Notes: generated by a model not told the origin, from the letters alone. Shown: positions 39,002-48,788, counted from the stretch's first letter. The stretch: DNA of 64,000 bases from Amycolatopsis umgeniensis (GCF_014205155.1 NZ_JACHMX010000001.1:3224001-3288000), one strand, 5' to 3'. Numbers and translations are program-made.

Positions 39002-39978
39002 GTTCGAAGTCCGGCACACCGAAGAAGAACCTGATGCTCTTCTCCGGGCGCGCACACCCGGAGCTCGCCGAAGAGGTGGCCAAACACCTCAACGTGACGG
39101 TCGTCCCGCAGACCGCGCACAACTTCGCCAACGGCGAGATCTTCGTCCGGTTCAACGAATCGGTGCGCGGGACCGACGCGTTCGTGATCCAGAGCCACCC
39201 GGCGCCCATCAACGAGTGGGTGATGGAGCAGCTGATCATGGTGGACGCCCTCAAGCGGGCGAGCGCCAAGCGGATCACCGTGATCATGCCGTTCTACCCC
39301 TACGCGCGGCAGGACAAGAAGCACAAGGGCCGCGAGCCGATCTCCGCGCGCCTGATCGCGGACCTGTTCAAGACCGCCGGCGCCGACCGGATCATGACGG
39401 TCGACCTGCACACCGCGCAGATCCAGGGCTTCTTCGACGGCCCGGTCGACCACCTGCTCGCGCAGAACGTGCTGGCCGCGCACATCAACAAGACCTACCA
39501 GGACGAGAACATCACCGTCGTCTCCCCGGACTCGGGCCGGGTGCGGCTCGCGGAGAAGTGGGCGGCCCAGCTGGGTGACCGGCCGATCGCCTTCATCCAC
39601 AAGACCCGCGACCCCGACAAGCCGAACCAGGCCGTCGCCAACCGCGTCGTCGGCAAGGTCCGCGGTCAGCTGTGCGTGCTGATCGACGACATGATCGACA
39701 CCGGCGGCACGATCGTGAAGGCCACTGAAGCCCTGCTCGATGAAGGCGCGTCCGACGTCGTCATCGCCTCGACCCACGGCATCCTGTCCGACCCCGCCAC
39801 CGAGCGGCTGTCGAACTGCAAGGCGCGCGAGGTGATCGTCACCAACACGCTGCCGATCCCCGAGGAGAAGCGGTTCCCGGGCCTGACCGTGCTGTCCATC
39901 GCGCCGCTGCTGGCGCAGGCGATCCAGCAGGTCTTCGAAGACGGGTCGGTCACGTCCCTCTTCGACGGCAACGCCTGA
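38998..39978 (+). CDS. prs: Ribose-phosphate pyrophosphokinase
   Basis: PRPP synthase (326 aa). The N-terminus is [19 protein letters not shown]. The ATP-binding [15 protein letters not shown] and flexible loop [16 protein letters not shown] are present. The PRPP-binding loop is [18 protein letters not shown] feeds nucleotide, His and Trp synthesis and, in actinobacteria, arabinan precursors. Translation is coupled to glmU by a 4-base overlap. The transcript ends at the hairpin at 39988-40037. Confidence 0.97.
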   Translation: MSSKSGTPKKNLMLFSGRAHPELAEEVAKHLNVTVVPQTAHNFANGEIFVRFNESVRGTDAFVIQSHPAPINEWVMEQLIMVDALKRASAKRITVIMPFYPYARQDKKHKGREPISARLIADLFKTAGADRIMTVDLHTAQIQGFFDGPVDHLLAQNVLAAHINKTYQDENITVVSPDSGRVRLAEKWAAQLGDRPIAFIHKTRDPDKPNQAVANRVVGKVRGQLCVLIDDMIDTGGTIVKATEALLDEGASDVVIASTHGILSDPATERLSNCKAREVIVTNTLPIPEEKRFPGLTVLSIAPLLAQAIQQVFEDGSVTSLFDGNA

Positions 39979-39987
39979 TCTCAGCGA

Positions 39988-40037
39988 AGCAAGGGACCTT
40001 TGCTCTCACCGGTGCGTGAGAGCAAAGGTCCCTTGCT
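39988..40037 (+). terminator. Long hairpin terminator after prs
   Basis: 22-bp perfect arms (39988-40009 and 40016-40037) with a 6-base loop, ten bases after the prs stop. It is followed by a short T-run (TTTT around 40041). The left arm contains GCAAGGGACCTTTGC, itself almost palindromic, linking it to the other AAGG..CTTT hairpins. Confidence 0.88.
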
Positions 40038-40100
40038 GCGTTTTCGGCTCCTCGCGAAACACCGAGCGCCGGGCCGCCGGGCGTGGCTAAGTTTCCGTTC

Positions 40101-40976
40101 ATGGGCAAATTCAAGTTCGGTGTGAACCTGTGGGGTGCCGAGGACCGCGCGGACTGGGTCGCGAAATGCCTCCGCGCCGAGGCCCTCGGATTCGACGTCA
40201 TCTCCGTGCCCGACCACCTCGGCCCAGGACGGAACGCGCCCTTTCCGGCCCTGACCATGGCCGCCGCGGTGACCCAGCGACCACGTGTCGGCACTCTCGT
40301 CTCCAACGTGCCCTTCTACAACCTCGCGCTCTTCGCGCGCGAAGTCGCCACGACGGCGAAGATGACGGGCGACCGGCTGGACCTCGGCCTCGGCTCCGGG
40401 CACATGAAATCGGAATTCGACGACGCCGGCCTGCCGTGGACCCCGGCCAAGGAGCGCATCGCGCATCTGGCCAAGAGCCTTGACCACCTGCGCGGACACT
40501 TCGATGACGAAGGGATCACGCCCCCTCCGCTGCTCATCGCGGGCAACAGCGACGGCGTACTCTCCCTCGCCGCCCGCGAAGCCGACATCGCCGGCTTCGC
40601 GGGCCTTCGTCAAGCACCGGGGAAGCCGCCGGGCACCTTCCAGCTCGACGACGCCGAGCGCATGGACGAACGCGTCGCCTTCTTCCGCTCGCACGCGAAC
40701 GGCCGGGATCCCGAACTGAACATGCTCGTCCAGCAGGTCGTCGTCACGGAAGACCGACGCGCGGCCGCCGAGTCCTGGCGCGAAGAGGTTCAAGACCAGG
40801 ACGGCCTCGACGTCGAGACCCTGCTCGAAACTCCGCAATTGCTGTTCGGGACCGTCGACGAGATCGTCCGGCAGCTCGAGGAACGCCGCGAACGGTACGG
40901 CTTCTCCTACATCACGGTGTTCCAGCCGATGCTGGAAACGTTCGCTCCGGTCGTGAAGGAACTGTCCGGTCAGTAA
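40101..40976 (+). CDS. LLM-class F420-dependent oxidoreductase
   Basis: 291-residue luciferase-like TIM barrel. It opens MGKFKFGVNLWGAEDRADWVAKCLRAEALGFDVISVPDHLG, with LALFAREVATTAKMTGDRLDLGLGSGHMKSEFDDAGLPW and PPLLIAGNSDGVLSLAAREADI. This is a layout I associate with the F420-type TIGR03621 group. The ATG at 40101 is preferred over GTG 40083. The substrate is unknown. It converges on, and overlaps by seven bases, the NAD(P)-binding protein gene. Confidence 0.85.
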   Translation: MGKFKFGVNLWGAEDRADWVAKCLRAEALGFDVISVPDHLGPGRNAPFPALTMAAAVTQRPRVGTLVSNVPFYNLALFAREVATTAKMTGDRLDLGLGSGHMKSEFDDAGLPWTPAKERIAHLAKSLDHLRGHFDDEGITPPPLLIAGNSDGVLSLAAREADIAGFAGLRQAPGKPPGTFQLDDAERMDERVAFFRSHANGRDPELNMLVQQVVVTEDRRAAAESWREEVQDQDGLDVETLLETPQLLFGTVDEIVRQLEERRERYGFSYITVFQPMLETFAPVVKELSGQ

Positions 40977-41587
40977 GCGACGCAGAAACGCTGGCGGCGG
41001 CGCTCCGGCTTGTCGATCTCGTCGACGAACGCGATCGCGTAGTCGGCGCCGCTGATCTTCGACCCACCGTTTTCGTCCGTCAGGAGCACGTCACCGCCGA
41101 GCCTGAAGTCACCGGTCCGCTCACCCTCGGCCCACGCGCCGAACTCGGCGGCCGGGCTGACGTAGAACCAGTCGATGTCCTCGGGGAGCTTCCGGAACGC
41201 TTCCAGCACCTCGGCGTGCGCCCCCGCTTCGCCCTTGTACTCGTCCGGGAACTCGGGGGTGTCGATCAGCCGCGGGCCGCCCTCGGCCACGTGCAGGCTG
41301 CCGGCCCCGCCGACCACACCGATCCGCGCGCCGTTGTCCTTCGCGACCTGAGCGATCGAGGGCACCGCATCGAGCAGACCGCCCTGCCCGTGAACCGCGA
41401 TCACCAGGACGTCGGCACCCTTGGCGACGTCAGCGAGGAAGGCCTCGTCGTACAGCGACCCCGCACGGGCTCCCTCGCCTTCGGCGTTCCTCGACACCGC
41501 CACGACCTCGTGGCCGCGGCCGCGCGCTTCCGCGGTGATCTTCCCGCCCGCGTACCCGGTCCCACCGAACACAACCAACTTCGCCAT
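40970..41587 (-). CDS. NAD(P)-binding oxidoreductase (NmrA/SDR-like)
   Basis: 205-residue Rossmann protein. MAKLVVFGGTGYAGGKITAEARGRGHEVVAVSRN contains GxxGxxG. Later motifs are VLVIAVHGQGG, RIGVVGGAGSLHV and DWFYVSPAAEFG. It belongs to the small atypical SDR/NADH-flavin-reductase-like group; the substrate is unknown. The ATG at 41587 has GGGAG six bases upstream; nine extra N-terminal codons in the longer frame are rejected. Confidence 0.87.
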   Translation of the reverse strand: MAKLVVFGGTGYAGGKITAEARGRGHEVVAVSRNAEGEGARAGSLYDEAFLADVAKGADVLVIAVHGQGGLLDAVPSIAQVAKDNGARIGVVGGAGSLHVAEGGPRLIDTPEFPDEYKGEAGAHAEVLEAFRKLPEDIDWFYVSPAAEFGAWAEGERTGDFRLGGDVLLTDENGGSKISGADYAIAFVDEIDKPERRRQRFCVAY

Positions 41588-41682
41588 CACGTTCTCCCTT
41601 TTCATCGGCGACAACGCCGATGCTAAGAACGTGTGATCGACTACTTCAACGTATGTAACACACCCGTGGGTGAGTGTGCAGG

Positions 41683-42804
41683 TCAGCCACCCAGCGTGGC
41701 GAACTCGGACTTGAGCTTTTCGCGCACGCCGTTCACGTCGACCGGAACCCGGACCTCGCCGCGGGGCGTCGGCTTCGCCTGCACCTGATAGCTGGCGTTC
41801 CGATTCGGCAGCTTGAACTTGACCTCGCAGGACATGCTCGTCGTCGTGTCCGGCGCCGCGTTGGCGTCCGCCGTGCAGGTCTGCGCGCCGAGTGACTGGG
41901 CGGTGAATTCGACGGTCAGCGTCAGGTGCACTGGCGTTCCGCTCGCGCCGCCGATGACGGTGTTGGCCACGTCGATGGTCGCCCGGCAGGTCCCGACGAA
42001 GTCCGTGCAGTCCAGTTTGTCGTCGACCACGCTGACGCTGACCTGGATGAGCGCGTCGAACGGCTGCCCGACCCCGCCGACAGCGCCGTCCAGATCGGTC
42101 TGGAGCTTCTTGAGCGCGTCCCCGGTGAGCGGCTCGACCCGCATCTCGGCACCGAGCGTCTTGCCGCCCGCCCCGTCGATGAGGGAAGGCGCGAAACTGA
42201 TCACGCGGTGCGGCGCCGCGGTGGTCACCCTTAGCGTCCCGAGCCCGCTCCCGACGTCGTAGACCTCGGTCCCGTCGGGCAACTTGGACCGAACCGGATC
42301 GGTCAGCCGGTTCATCGCGGACACCGCGGTCCGGAGTGTCGACGCGGCCTTGCGCGGGTTGAGCACCTCGACGGCGTTCACCGGCAGATCGGAACTGTCG
42401 GTGCGGACCCAGTTGGTGCCGTACTGGTCGCTGTTGCCGAGCCCGTGCGCCTTCCAGTACTCCGGCGTCGCCGAGAGGTACAGCTGCTTGTCGGCCGAGA
42501 CGACCTGGATGGTCTGGCCGTCGACCGGCAGCGCGCCTTGCGCACTGCCGTTGCGGGTGATCCGGAACTGCAGTTCGGCCGGCTTGCCCGAAGCATCCTT
42601 GATTGTCGACTTGTAGACGACCGCTGGAGCCTGTTCCAGGGCCTTCAGCGCACTTTCGACGGCGCCTCGCTGCTCATTGCGCCGATCCACCCGCTGCTGC
42701 TCGGCGGGCGAGATCCCCGCCGCCCCGTCGATCGCGACATCACAACCGGCCACGAGGCAGCACAAGGCGGCGATCGCACCGATCCTCAACCGTCGTGCCG
42801 ACAT
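41683..42804 (-). CDS. Lipoprotein of unknown function (LppX/LprG-like layout)
   Basis: 373-residue exported lipoprotein. The lipobox LVAGC gives Cys21. A middle segment (ALPVDGQTIQVVSADKQLYLSATPEYWKAHGL...NWVRTDSSDLPV) recalls the curved-sheet lipoproteins LppX/LprG of mycobacteria. The C-terminal part (DKLDCTDFVGTCRATIDV, AQTCTADANAAPDTTTSMSCEVKF) has four Cys, probably forming disulfides. It lies between prs and rplY, where M. tuberculosis has the lipoprotein gene lpqT, though I see no clear homology. Confidence 0.75.
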   Translation of the reverse strand: MSARRLRIGAIAALCCLVAGCDVAIDGAAGISPAEQQRVDRRNEQRGAVESALKALEQAPAVVYKSTIKDASGKPAELQFRITRNGSAQGALPVDGQTIQVVSADKQLYLSATPEYWKAHGLGNSDQYGTNWVRTDSSDLPVNAVEVLNPRKAASTLRTAVSAMNRLTDPVRSKLPDGTEVYDVGSGLGTLRVTTAAPHRVISFAPSLIDGAGGKTLGAEMRVEPLTGDALKKLQTDLDGAVGGVGQPFDALIQVSVSVVDDKLDCTDFVGTCRATIDVANTVIGGASGTPVHLTLTVEFTAQSLGAQTCTADANAAPDTTTSMSCEVKFKLPNRNASYQVQAKPTPRGEVRVPVDVNGVREKLKSEFATLGG

Positions 42805-43144
42805 TCCGCCCCCTGTGTCTCGTATGCGAGGAGATCACACCTTAGAAAAGGGGTCGCGCACCACCGCATCCGCGGGTTCCCGAAGCAGCTGTCACCGACT
42901 TGTCACCTGAACGAGCCACCCGGCGGGACCCCCGCACGACCGCTTGGTCTACACTTTCCCGGTCTCGGCGAGGCGGGTTCCGTGAGCACCTGGTGCCCGA
43001 CGTGATCGACGCGGCGGCTTGAGTGGCCACACGCGGTCGAGCACGCCTGTGGAATTCGCCGCCGAACACCAGAACCGCCCCGAACCATCCCCACCTCAGC
43101 ATGCTTTCGCTGTACATGTTGGTGAATTGAAGGAGTGCTACACC
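42805..43144. promoter_or_regulatory. 340-base divergent promoter region, lipoprotein/rplY
   Basis: No real gene seen. It carries promoters for the lipoprotein (minus) and rplY (plus). A TACACT at 42950-42955 is a plausible -10 for rplY, implying a leader of nearly 190 bases. The leader includes AAGGAG ahead of the rplY GTG. I see no recognisable riboswitch. Confidence 0.45.
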
Positions 43145-43756
43145 GTGTCCGAGGTACGTCTGTCCGTCGAGCCCCGCACCGAATTCGGCAAGGGTGCCGC
43201 GCGTCGCACGCGTCGCGCCGGCAAGATCCCCGCGGTGCTGTACGGGCACGGCTCGGACCCGCGCCACTACGCCCTGCCCGCCCTCGAGTTCGCCCGCGTC
43301 GTGCGTGAGAACGGCAGCAACGCCGTTATCACCCTCGACCTCGAGGGCAAGAGCGAGCTGGCGCTGACGAAGACCATCGTCGTCCACCCGCTGAAGAACT
43401 ACATCGAGCACGTCGACCTGCTGGTCGTCATCCGCGGCGAGAAGGTCACCGTCGACGTCCCGGTCGTCGTCACCGGCACCGCGGGCCCGGGCACCCTGGT
43501 CACCACCGACCTCGACTCCCTCACCATCGAGGTCGAGGCGCTGCACATCCCCGAGCAGGTCGAGCTCTCGGTCGAGGGCGTCGCCGCCGGCACCCAGATC
43601 CTCGCTTCACAGGTCACCCTGCCGAAGGGCGCCAACCTGGTCACCGACCCCGAGGCCCTGGTCGTCGCCGTCAACGAGGCGCCGTCCGAGGCCGCGCTCG
43701 AGGGTGACGAGGCCGCTGGCGAGGCGGAGGAGACTCCCGCCGAGGCCGCCGAATAA
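43145..43756 (+). CDS. rplY: 50S ribosomal protein L25/CTC
   Basis: Binds 5S rRNA (203 aa, long two-domain CTC form). The N-terminal L25 domain is [30 protein letters not shown]. The C-terminal TL5-like domain is [43 protein letters not shown]. The tail is acidic ([18 protein letters not shown]). The start is GTG 43145 with AAGGAG about ten bases upstream. It is followed ten bases later by pth, as in mycobacteria (Rv1015c-Rv1014c). Confidence 0.96.
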   Translation: MSEVRLSVEPRTEFGKGAARRTRRAGKIPAVLYGHGSDPRHYALPALEFARVVRENGSNAVITLDLEGKSELALTKTIVVHPLKNYIEHVDLLVVIRGEKVTVDVPVVVTGTAGPGTLVTTDLDSLTIEVEALHIPEQVELSVEGVAAGTQILASQVTLPKGANLVTDPEALVVAVNEAPSEAALEGDEAAGEAEETPAEAAE

Positions 43757-43766
43757 AGTCACTCGT

Positions 43767-44363
43767 GTGACCGAAGCAGTACTTCCCGGGGCCGGCGAGC
43801 AGATCCTGCTCGCCGGCCTCGGCAATCCCGGCCCTCAGTACGCGGGCAACAGGCATAACGTCGGCTTCATGGTGCTCGACGAACTCGCCGGCCGCGTCGG
43901 AGGCAAGTTCAAGGCTCACAAGAGCGGCGCCGAAATCCTCGAAGGCAGACTCTCCGGGCAACGAGTGGTCCTGGCCAAGCCGCGCTCGTACATGAACCTC
44001 TCGGGCGGCCCTGTCGTGGGCGCGGCCCGGTTCTACAAGATCCCCCCGGCCGGTGTCGTGGTCGTCCACGACGAGCTGGACGTGGACTTCGGCGCCCTCA
44101 AGATGAAACTGGGCGGCGGTGACAACGGCCACAACGGTCTCCGCTCGATCACCAAATCTCTCGGCACCAAGGACTACTACCGCGTCCGGTTCGGCGTCGG
44201 ACGTCCTCCAGGACGGCAAGATCCGGCGGATTTCGTGCTGAAGGACTTCTCGACGGTCGAACGCAAAGAACTCGCTTTCGAGATCGATCGTTGCGCGGAC
44301 GCAGTTGAAGCGCTTATCAGCACCGGCCTCGTCGCAGCTCAGAACACCTTCCACGCTGGGTGA
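43767..44363 (+). CDS. pth: Peptidyl-tRNA hydrolase
   Basis: Recycles peptidyl-tRNAs released from stalled ribosomes (198 aa). The active-site His is in [38 protein letters not shown], the Asp in [31 protein letters not shown] and the C-terminal [10 protein letters not shown] all match. The start is GTG 43767. Co-transcribed with rplY. Confidence 0.97.
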   Translation: MTEAVLPGAGEQILLAGLGNPGPQYAGNRHNVGFMVLDELAGRVGGKFKAHKSGAEILEGRLSGQRVVLAKPRSYMNLSGGPVVGAARFYKIPPAGVVVVHDELDVDFGALKMKLGGGDNGHNGLRSITKSLGTKDYYRVRFGVGRPPGRQDPADFVLKDFSTVERKELAFEIDRCADAVEALISTGLVAAQNTFHAG

Positions 44364-44478
44364 ACCCGCTCACATGGCAGCGCGTTACAACCCGTCACTC
44401 GAAGGCGTTTCACCACGCCCCTGATCGAGTCGTGGAATAGCGCGGGCTCTTCCGGGGAACTCTCAAACCCGTTAGGAC

Positions 44479-44499
44479 GGAATGCGGAGATCGCATTCC
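44479..44499 (+). other. Leader hairpin before DivIVA-domain genes
   Basis: GGAATGCG-gagat-CGCATTCC, an 8-bp stem ending 23 bases before the ATG. The GGAGAG Shine-Dalgarno lies just downstream, so the stem may influence translation. Confidence 0.45.
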
Positions 44500-44522
44500 C
44501 CACCGAAACCGGAGAGAGTTTC

Positions 44523-44882
44523 ATGTCGTTTACGGCCGAAGACATCACCGGCGCCACTTTCCCGAATGCCCCGATCGGGCGGCGCGGATACGCCAAGCAC
44601 GAGGTCGACGCGTTCCTGGAACGGATCGCGGACACGATCTCGGACCGGGACGACCTGACGGCGGCCGAGGTCCACCACGTCATGTTCTCGCGTCCGCTGA
44701 TCGGGAAGCGCGGCTACGACGAACGCGAAGTCGACGATTTCCTCGACAAGGTCGAGGGGCAACTCGCCCACCGGACCGGCCAGCAGGTGCTCGCGGTGCC
44801 CGGCGCGCGTGAAGAGGACCAGACGACCGCCGAACGCGCCGTTCCGGACCGGGGTCCCGTCGAGTTCCTGCGGGAGCGCTAG
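44523..44882 (+). CDS. Tandem DivIVA-module protein 1, no coiled coil
   Basis: 119-residue protein containing two copies of the Wag31/DivIVA N-terminal module: [24 protein letters not shown] (about 12-35) and [29 protein letters not shown] (about 50-78). In Wag31 this segment binds membrane and starts a long coiled coil. Here there is no coiled coil, only a short polar tail. It is likely a pole/septum or curved-membrane-associated accessory protein. It overlaps the next gene by one base. Confidence 0.85.
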   Translation: MSFTAEDITGATFPNAPIGRRGYAKHEVDAFLERIADTISDRDDLTAAEVHHVMFSRPLIGKRGYDEREVDDFLDKVEGQLAHRTGQQVLAVPGAREEDQTTAERAVPDRGPVEFLRER

Positions 44883-45211
44883 TGCCCGTCACCGCGTTCG
44901 AGGCCAGAACCCGGCAGTTCGACCGGGCGCCGATCGGCGCTCGCGGCTACTACGAACCCGCGGTCGACGCCTTCCTCGAGCGGGTCGCGGCGACGCTCGA
45001 CGGCGACGACGACCTGTCGGTTTCGGACGTCCACAACGTGGCGTTCGCCAAAGCACCGCTCTCGAAACGAGGCTACGACCCGACAGCGGTCGATGCCTTC
45101 CTACGGGATGTCGAAGGCACGCTGGCCGGGCTCTCCCAGTCCGCCAGCTACTACATCGCTCCGGCGCTGGAACACACCCACACCCGTAAACCGCCCTGGC
45201 GGCGCCGCTGA
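44882..45211 (+). CDS. Tandem DivIVA-module protein 2, no coiled coil
   Basis: 109-residue paralogue of the preceding gene, again with two modules: QFDRAPIGARGYYEPAVDAFLERVAA and VHNVAFAKAPLSKRGYDPTAVDAFLRDVEG. DVHNVAF is a near match to the Wag31 N-terminus. The tail ends KPPWRRR, basic and Trp-containing, suited to lipid contact. The GTG start shares its G with the previous TAG, so the two are made together and may form a complex. Confidence 0.83.
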   Translation: MPVTAFEARTRQFDRAPIGARGYYEPAVDAFLERVAATLDGDDDLSVSDVHNVAFAKAPLSKRGYDPTAVDAFLRDVEGTLAGLSQSASYYIAPALEHTHTRKPPWRRR

Positions 45212-45229
45212 CCCACGGGAGATGCTGCA

Positions 45230-45268
45230 AGAGGGCTGGGCCCGCGATGTTCGCGGGCCCAGCCCTCT
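45230..45268. terminator. Bidirectional hairpin terminator
   Basis: 18-bp perfect arms (45230-45247 and 45251-45268) around a 3-base loop, between the DivIVA-module operon and the convergent acyl-AMP ligase gene. Confidence 0.88.
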
Positions 45269-45272
45269 CGTG

Positions 45273-46964
45273 TCAGCTGGTCGTCGCGTTCTTGGCGATC
45301 TTGTCCGCGAACTGAGTGGCCGTCGCGGCCCGCTTCACCTTGCCCGAGGGCGTCTTGGGCAGGCTTCCCGCCGGAAGCACCACAACCGCGAAGGGCCGCA
45401 TGTCGACAGCGCCGCGTACCTTGGCCGCGACCTCCTTCGCCAGCGCCTTCTCGGTGTCCGGATCCCCGGCGAGTTTCGATTCGACGACCACGGCGAACCG
45501 CTCCCGGCGGCTGCCCGCGTCGATCCGCACGGCTACGGCGTTCCCTGCCCGAACCCCTTCGACCGACGTCGCCGCCCGTTCGATATCGGTCGGGTACAGG
45601 TTCCGGCCGCCCATGATGATGACGTCCTTGCGACGGCCGCAGATCACGATCATGCCGTCCACCAGGTAACCGAGGTCGCCGGTGAGCAGCCAGCCGTTCT
45701 CGTCCTGCGTCGCGAGCGGACCTTCCATGGTCAGATACCCCGGCGTCACGGCCTCGCCGCGCAGGCGGATCTCCCCGACCTGACGCTCTCCGAGCACAGT
45801 GCCCGCGTCGTCGACGATCTCGGCCTCGAGACCGTCGAGCGGCGGCCCGAGTATTGCGAAGGAGCGGACTTCATCGGTGCCGCGCCGTGGGTCGTCCTCG
45901 GGCACCGGCACCGCACGGTTATCCGCTTCGAGCGCGTCGGCTTCGACGATGTCCAAGGTCAGCCCGGTGAACAGCGGCGCGAACGACACCGCGAGAGTCG
46001 CTTCCGCCATGCCGTACGCCGGGAAAACGCATTCGGCGGGCATCTTGAACCGCGCCCCAGCCTCGATGAACGTCTGCACGGCGGTTTCGTCGATCGGCTC
46101 AGCGCCGTTCAGCGCGATCCGAAGCTTCGAAAGATCGTACGCGTCGTCTTCGTCGACGCGAGCCATCCGCCTGCCCACGATCGCGTACGCGAAGTTCGGC
46201 GCGGCCGTGGTCGTCCCGTTGTACTTGCTGATCAGCTGCGGCCAGATCAACGGTCCGGACAGGAACTCGAGCGGCGTGATCTTGACCAGCTCGACGCCGA
46301 ACGTCATCGGGACCGTCAGGAAGCCGACCATCCCCATGTCGTGGAAGGTGGGCAGCCACGAAACCATCACGTCGACGTCGAAATCGAACTCGGCGCGATC
46401 GACCATCGCCTTGACGTTCGAGTACAGGTTTCCGTAGGTGATCTGAACGGCTTTCGGATCGGCCGTCGATCCACTGGTGAGTTGCAGGAGGGCGGTGTCG
46501 GACTCGGCCGTCGGCACGGGTTCGGCCAGCGGCTCGGCTTCGAGCAGCTCGGTGATCACCTGGAAGGCGATGCCGTGCTCGGTCAGCACCGGCGCCAGCT
46601 GGTCGAACGGCTCACCGAGCAGGACCAGACCGGATCCGATCATCCGCAGCACGCGAACGGTGTCCTCGGCCCACTCGGCGAGGTCGGTGCGCTGGGTGGG
46701 CTGATGCAGCATCGTCACGCTGCCGCCGGCGAGCCATACCGCCTGCACCGTCGGCGCGATCAGCGACGGCGCCGCGGCCAGCACCGCCACCGCCTTCCCC
46801 GGCTCGAGCCCGGCCGTGACCAGGCCTCCCGCGACCCGTTTGGCCTGCTCGTGAATCTCGGCCCAGGTACGCCGAACCGGCTCCTTGGGCTCCCCGGTGA
46901 CCATTCCCCGCTGCTGACCTCGTCCCGCCGCGGTGGCGACGAGCGTGTCCACGAACCGACTCAT
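45273..46964 (-). CDS. Fatty acyl-AMP/acyl-CoA ligase (Pks16/FadD-like)
   Basis: Adenylate-forming enzyme (563 aa). The core motif TALLQLTSGSTADPKAVQITYGN binds ATP, LTGDLGYLVDGMIVICGRRKDVIIMGGRNLYPTDIE contains the hinge, and a catalytic Lys is expected near the C-terminal LPKTPSGKVKR. The overall sequence (SWLPTFHDMGMVGFLTVPM) is FAAL-like. It sits between pth and ispE, where M. tuberculosis has pks16 (Rv1013). It activates a fatty or similar acid, with the acceptor unknown. Start ATG 46964; GTG 46973 possible. Confidence 0.88.
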   Translation of the reverse strand: MSRFVDTLVATAAGRGQQRGMVTGEPKEPVRRTWAEIHEQAKRVAGGLVTAGLEPGKAVAVLAAAPSLIAPTVQAVWLAGGSVTMLHQPTQRTDLAEWAEDTVRVLRMIGSGLVLLGEPFDQLAPVLTEHGIAFQVITELLEAEPLAEPVPTAESDTALLQLTSGSTADPKAVQITYGNLYSNVKAMVDRAEFDFDVDVMVSWLPTFHDMGMVGFLTVPMTFGVELVKITPLEFLSGPLIWPQLISKYNGTTTAAPNFAYAIVGRRMARVDEDDAYDLSKLRIALNGAEPIDETAVQTFIEAGARFKMPAECVFPAYGMAEATLAVSFAPLFTGLTLDIVEADALEADNRAVPVPEDDPRRGTDEVRSFAILGPPLDGLEAEIVDDAGTVLGERQVGEIRLRGEAVTPGYLTMEGPLATQDENGWLLTGDLGYLVDGMIVICGRRKDVIIMGGRNLYPTDIERAATSVEGVRAGNAVAVRIDAGSRRERFAVVVESKLAGDPDTEKALAKEVAAKVRGAVDMRPFAVVVLPAGSLPKTPSGKVKRAATATQFADKIAKNATTS

Positions 46965-47015
46965 GCGCGTCACAGTACTGTCCGCCCTGGAACGCCCGCT
47001 CGCCGTCGAGTGAAC

Positions 47016-48788
47016 TCACTCGATCGCTTCGGAGGTCTCGAGCCATTGGGCCTCGACCTCCTCCTTCTCCGTTTCGACGGCCTTCAGTTCAGTATTGAGC
47101 TCGATGAGCTTCGTCGGATCGGTCGCCGCGGCGAGCAGCGCCGTATGGAGCTTCTCTTCCTTCGCGTGCAGCTGGTCGAGCTTGCGCTCGAGGCGGGACA
47201 GTTCCTTCTGTGCCGCCCGCTGTTCCGCGGCGCTCTTCTTGGGCGCGGAAGCCGGCCCGTTACCCGACTTCCTGTCGCCTCCGGCCTTCTCCAGGCTCTT
47301 GGTACGCCGATCCAGGTACTCCTCGATCCCGCCCGGCAGATGGGTCACCTGCCCGTCCCCGAACAGGGCGACGATCGTGTCGCAAACGCGTTCCACCAAG
47401 TACCGGTCGTGCGAAACGACGACGAGACTGCCCGGCCAGGAATCGAGCAGGTCTTCCAGCTGCTGCAAAGTGTCGATGTCAAGATCGTTCGTCGGTTCGT
47501 CGAGCAGCAGCACGTTGGGCTCAGCCATCAGAAGCCGGCACAGCTGCAGGCGACGCCGTTCACCACCGGAAAGGTCTTCGACCGGGGTCCACTGCCTCGA
47601 CGCGGGGAACCCCAGCTTCTCGGCCAGCTGCGAAGCGGAAAGTTCCTGCTTGCCGAACACGACCCTGCCTGAGATCTCTTCGATCGCCTGCAGGACGCGC
47701 AGATCACCAGGCAGGTCGTCGAGCTCCTGCCGGAGGTGGGCGAGGCTGACCGTCTTCCCCTGGATGCGGCGACCCGTCTCGGGATCCTTGTCCCCGCCGA
47801 GCAGCTTGAGCAGCGTCGTCTTGCCCGACCCGTTGACCCCGACCAGTCCGATCCGGTCACCGGGCCCGATCCGCCAAGTGACGTGATCGAGCAGGGTGCG
47901 GTCGCCGACGGTCAAGGTGGCGTCCTCGACCTCGAGGACGGTCTTCCCCAGCCGTCGACGGGCGAACGCCTGCAGTTCGACCGAATCGCGCGGCTCCGGC
48001 ACGTCGGAGATCAGCGCCTCCGCCGCCTCGACGCGGTAACGCGGCTTCGAGGTCCTGGCCTGCGGACCGCGCCGCAGCCACGCGAGTTCCTTACGCGCCA
48101 GGTTCTGGCGCTTTTCCTCGGCTGTCGCCGCCAGCCTCGCCCGCTCAGCGCGCGCGAAGATCCAGTCCGCGTATCCACCTTCGTACTGCTCGACGCGACC
48201 GTTGGTGACCTCCCAGGTCACACTCGCGACAGTGTCGAGGAACCACCGGTCGTGGGTGACGACCACGACCGCGATCCTGCGGTTGAGCAGGTGATCCGCG
48301 AGCCAGCGCACACCTTCGACGTCAAGATGGTTGGTCGGCTCGTCGAGGACCACGAGATCCAGTTCGCCCGTGAGAGCCGCTGCCAACGCAACGCGGCGGC
48401 GCTCGCCACCGGACAGATTCGCCGTCGGCTTTTCGACACCGAGGGCGGTGATCCCCAGTCCGTCCATAATGGACCTGACTCGCGCGTCAGCGGCCCACTC
48501 GTGCTCCGCGCCGTAGCGCTCCAGCACGACGTCGCCGACCGTACTGCCGACGGGGAGTTCGGTCCGCTGAGTGACCACGGCCATCCGCAGTCCGCGGACT
48601 TGACTCACCCGCCCCGTGTCCGGCTCGCTGATCCCCGCGAGGACTTCCAGCAGCGTCGTCTTCCCGCCCCCGTTGAGACCGACGACGCCGATGCGCTGCC
48701 CCTCCGCGACACCGAGCGAAACACCGTCGAGCAGCGGGCGCACCCCGAAGGACTTGCTCACCGACTCCAGGTTGACCAAGTTGGCCAT
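47016..48788 (-). CDS. ABC-F family ATPase (duplicated, translation factor or antibiotic-resistance type)
   Basis: 590-residue soluble protein with two ATPase domains and no membrane segment. Walker A sites are GLNGGGKTT and GVNGSGKTT. Signatures are LSGGERRRVALAAAL and LSGGERRRLQLCRLL, with Walker B VVLDEPTNHLDVEGV and LLLDEPTNDLDID. The linker between domains is short to moderate, and a C-terminal coiled coil is present (LSRLERKLDQLHAKEEKL...). ABC-F proteins act on the ribosomal E site, but ribosome target or drug protection cannot be told here. Confidence 0.94.
   Translation of the reverse strand: MANLVNLESVSKSFGVRPLLDGVSLGVAEGQRIGVVGLNGGGKTTLLEVLAGISEPDTGRVSQVRGLRMAVVTQRTELPVGSTVGDVVLERYGAEHEWAADARVRSIMDGLGITALGVEKPTANLSGGERRRVALAAALTGELDLVVLDEPTNHLDVEGVRWLADHLLNRRIAVVVVTHDRWFLDTVASVTWEVTNGRVEQYEGGYADWIFARAERARLAATAEEKRQNLARKELAWLRRGPQARTSKPRYRVEAAEALISDVPEPRDSVELQAFARRRLGKTVLEVEDATLTVGDRTLLDHVTWRIGPGDRIGLVGVNGSGKTTLLKLLGGDKDPETGRRIQGKTVSLAHLRQELDDLPGDLRVLQAIEEISGRVVFGKQELSASQLAEKLGFPASRQWTPVEDLSGGERRRLQLCRLLMAEPNVLLLDEPTNDLDIDTLQQLEDLLDSWPGSLVVVSHDRYLVERVCDTIVALFGDGQVTHLPGGIEEYLDRRTKSLEKAGGDRKSGNGPASAPKKSAAEQRAAQKELSRLERKLDQLHAKEEKLHTALLAAATDPTKLIELNTELKAVETEKEEVEAQWLETSEAIE

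Noticed and set aside
45093..47672. 859-codon plus-strand frame opposite the acyl-AMP ligase
   Set aside because: Antisense to a protein with intact adenylation motifs. It is also broken by a clear bidirectional terminator near its start.
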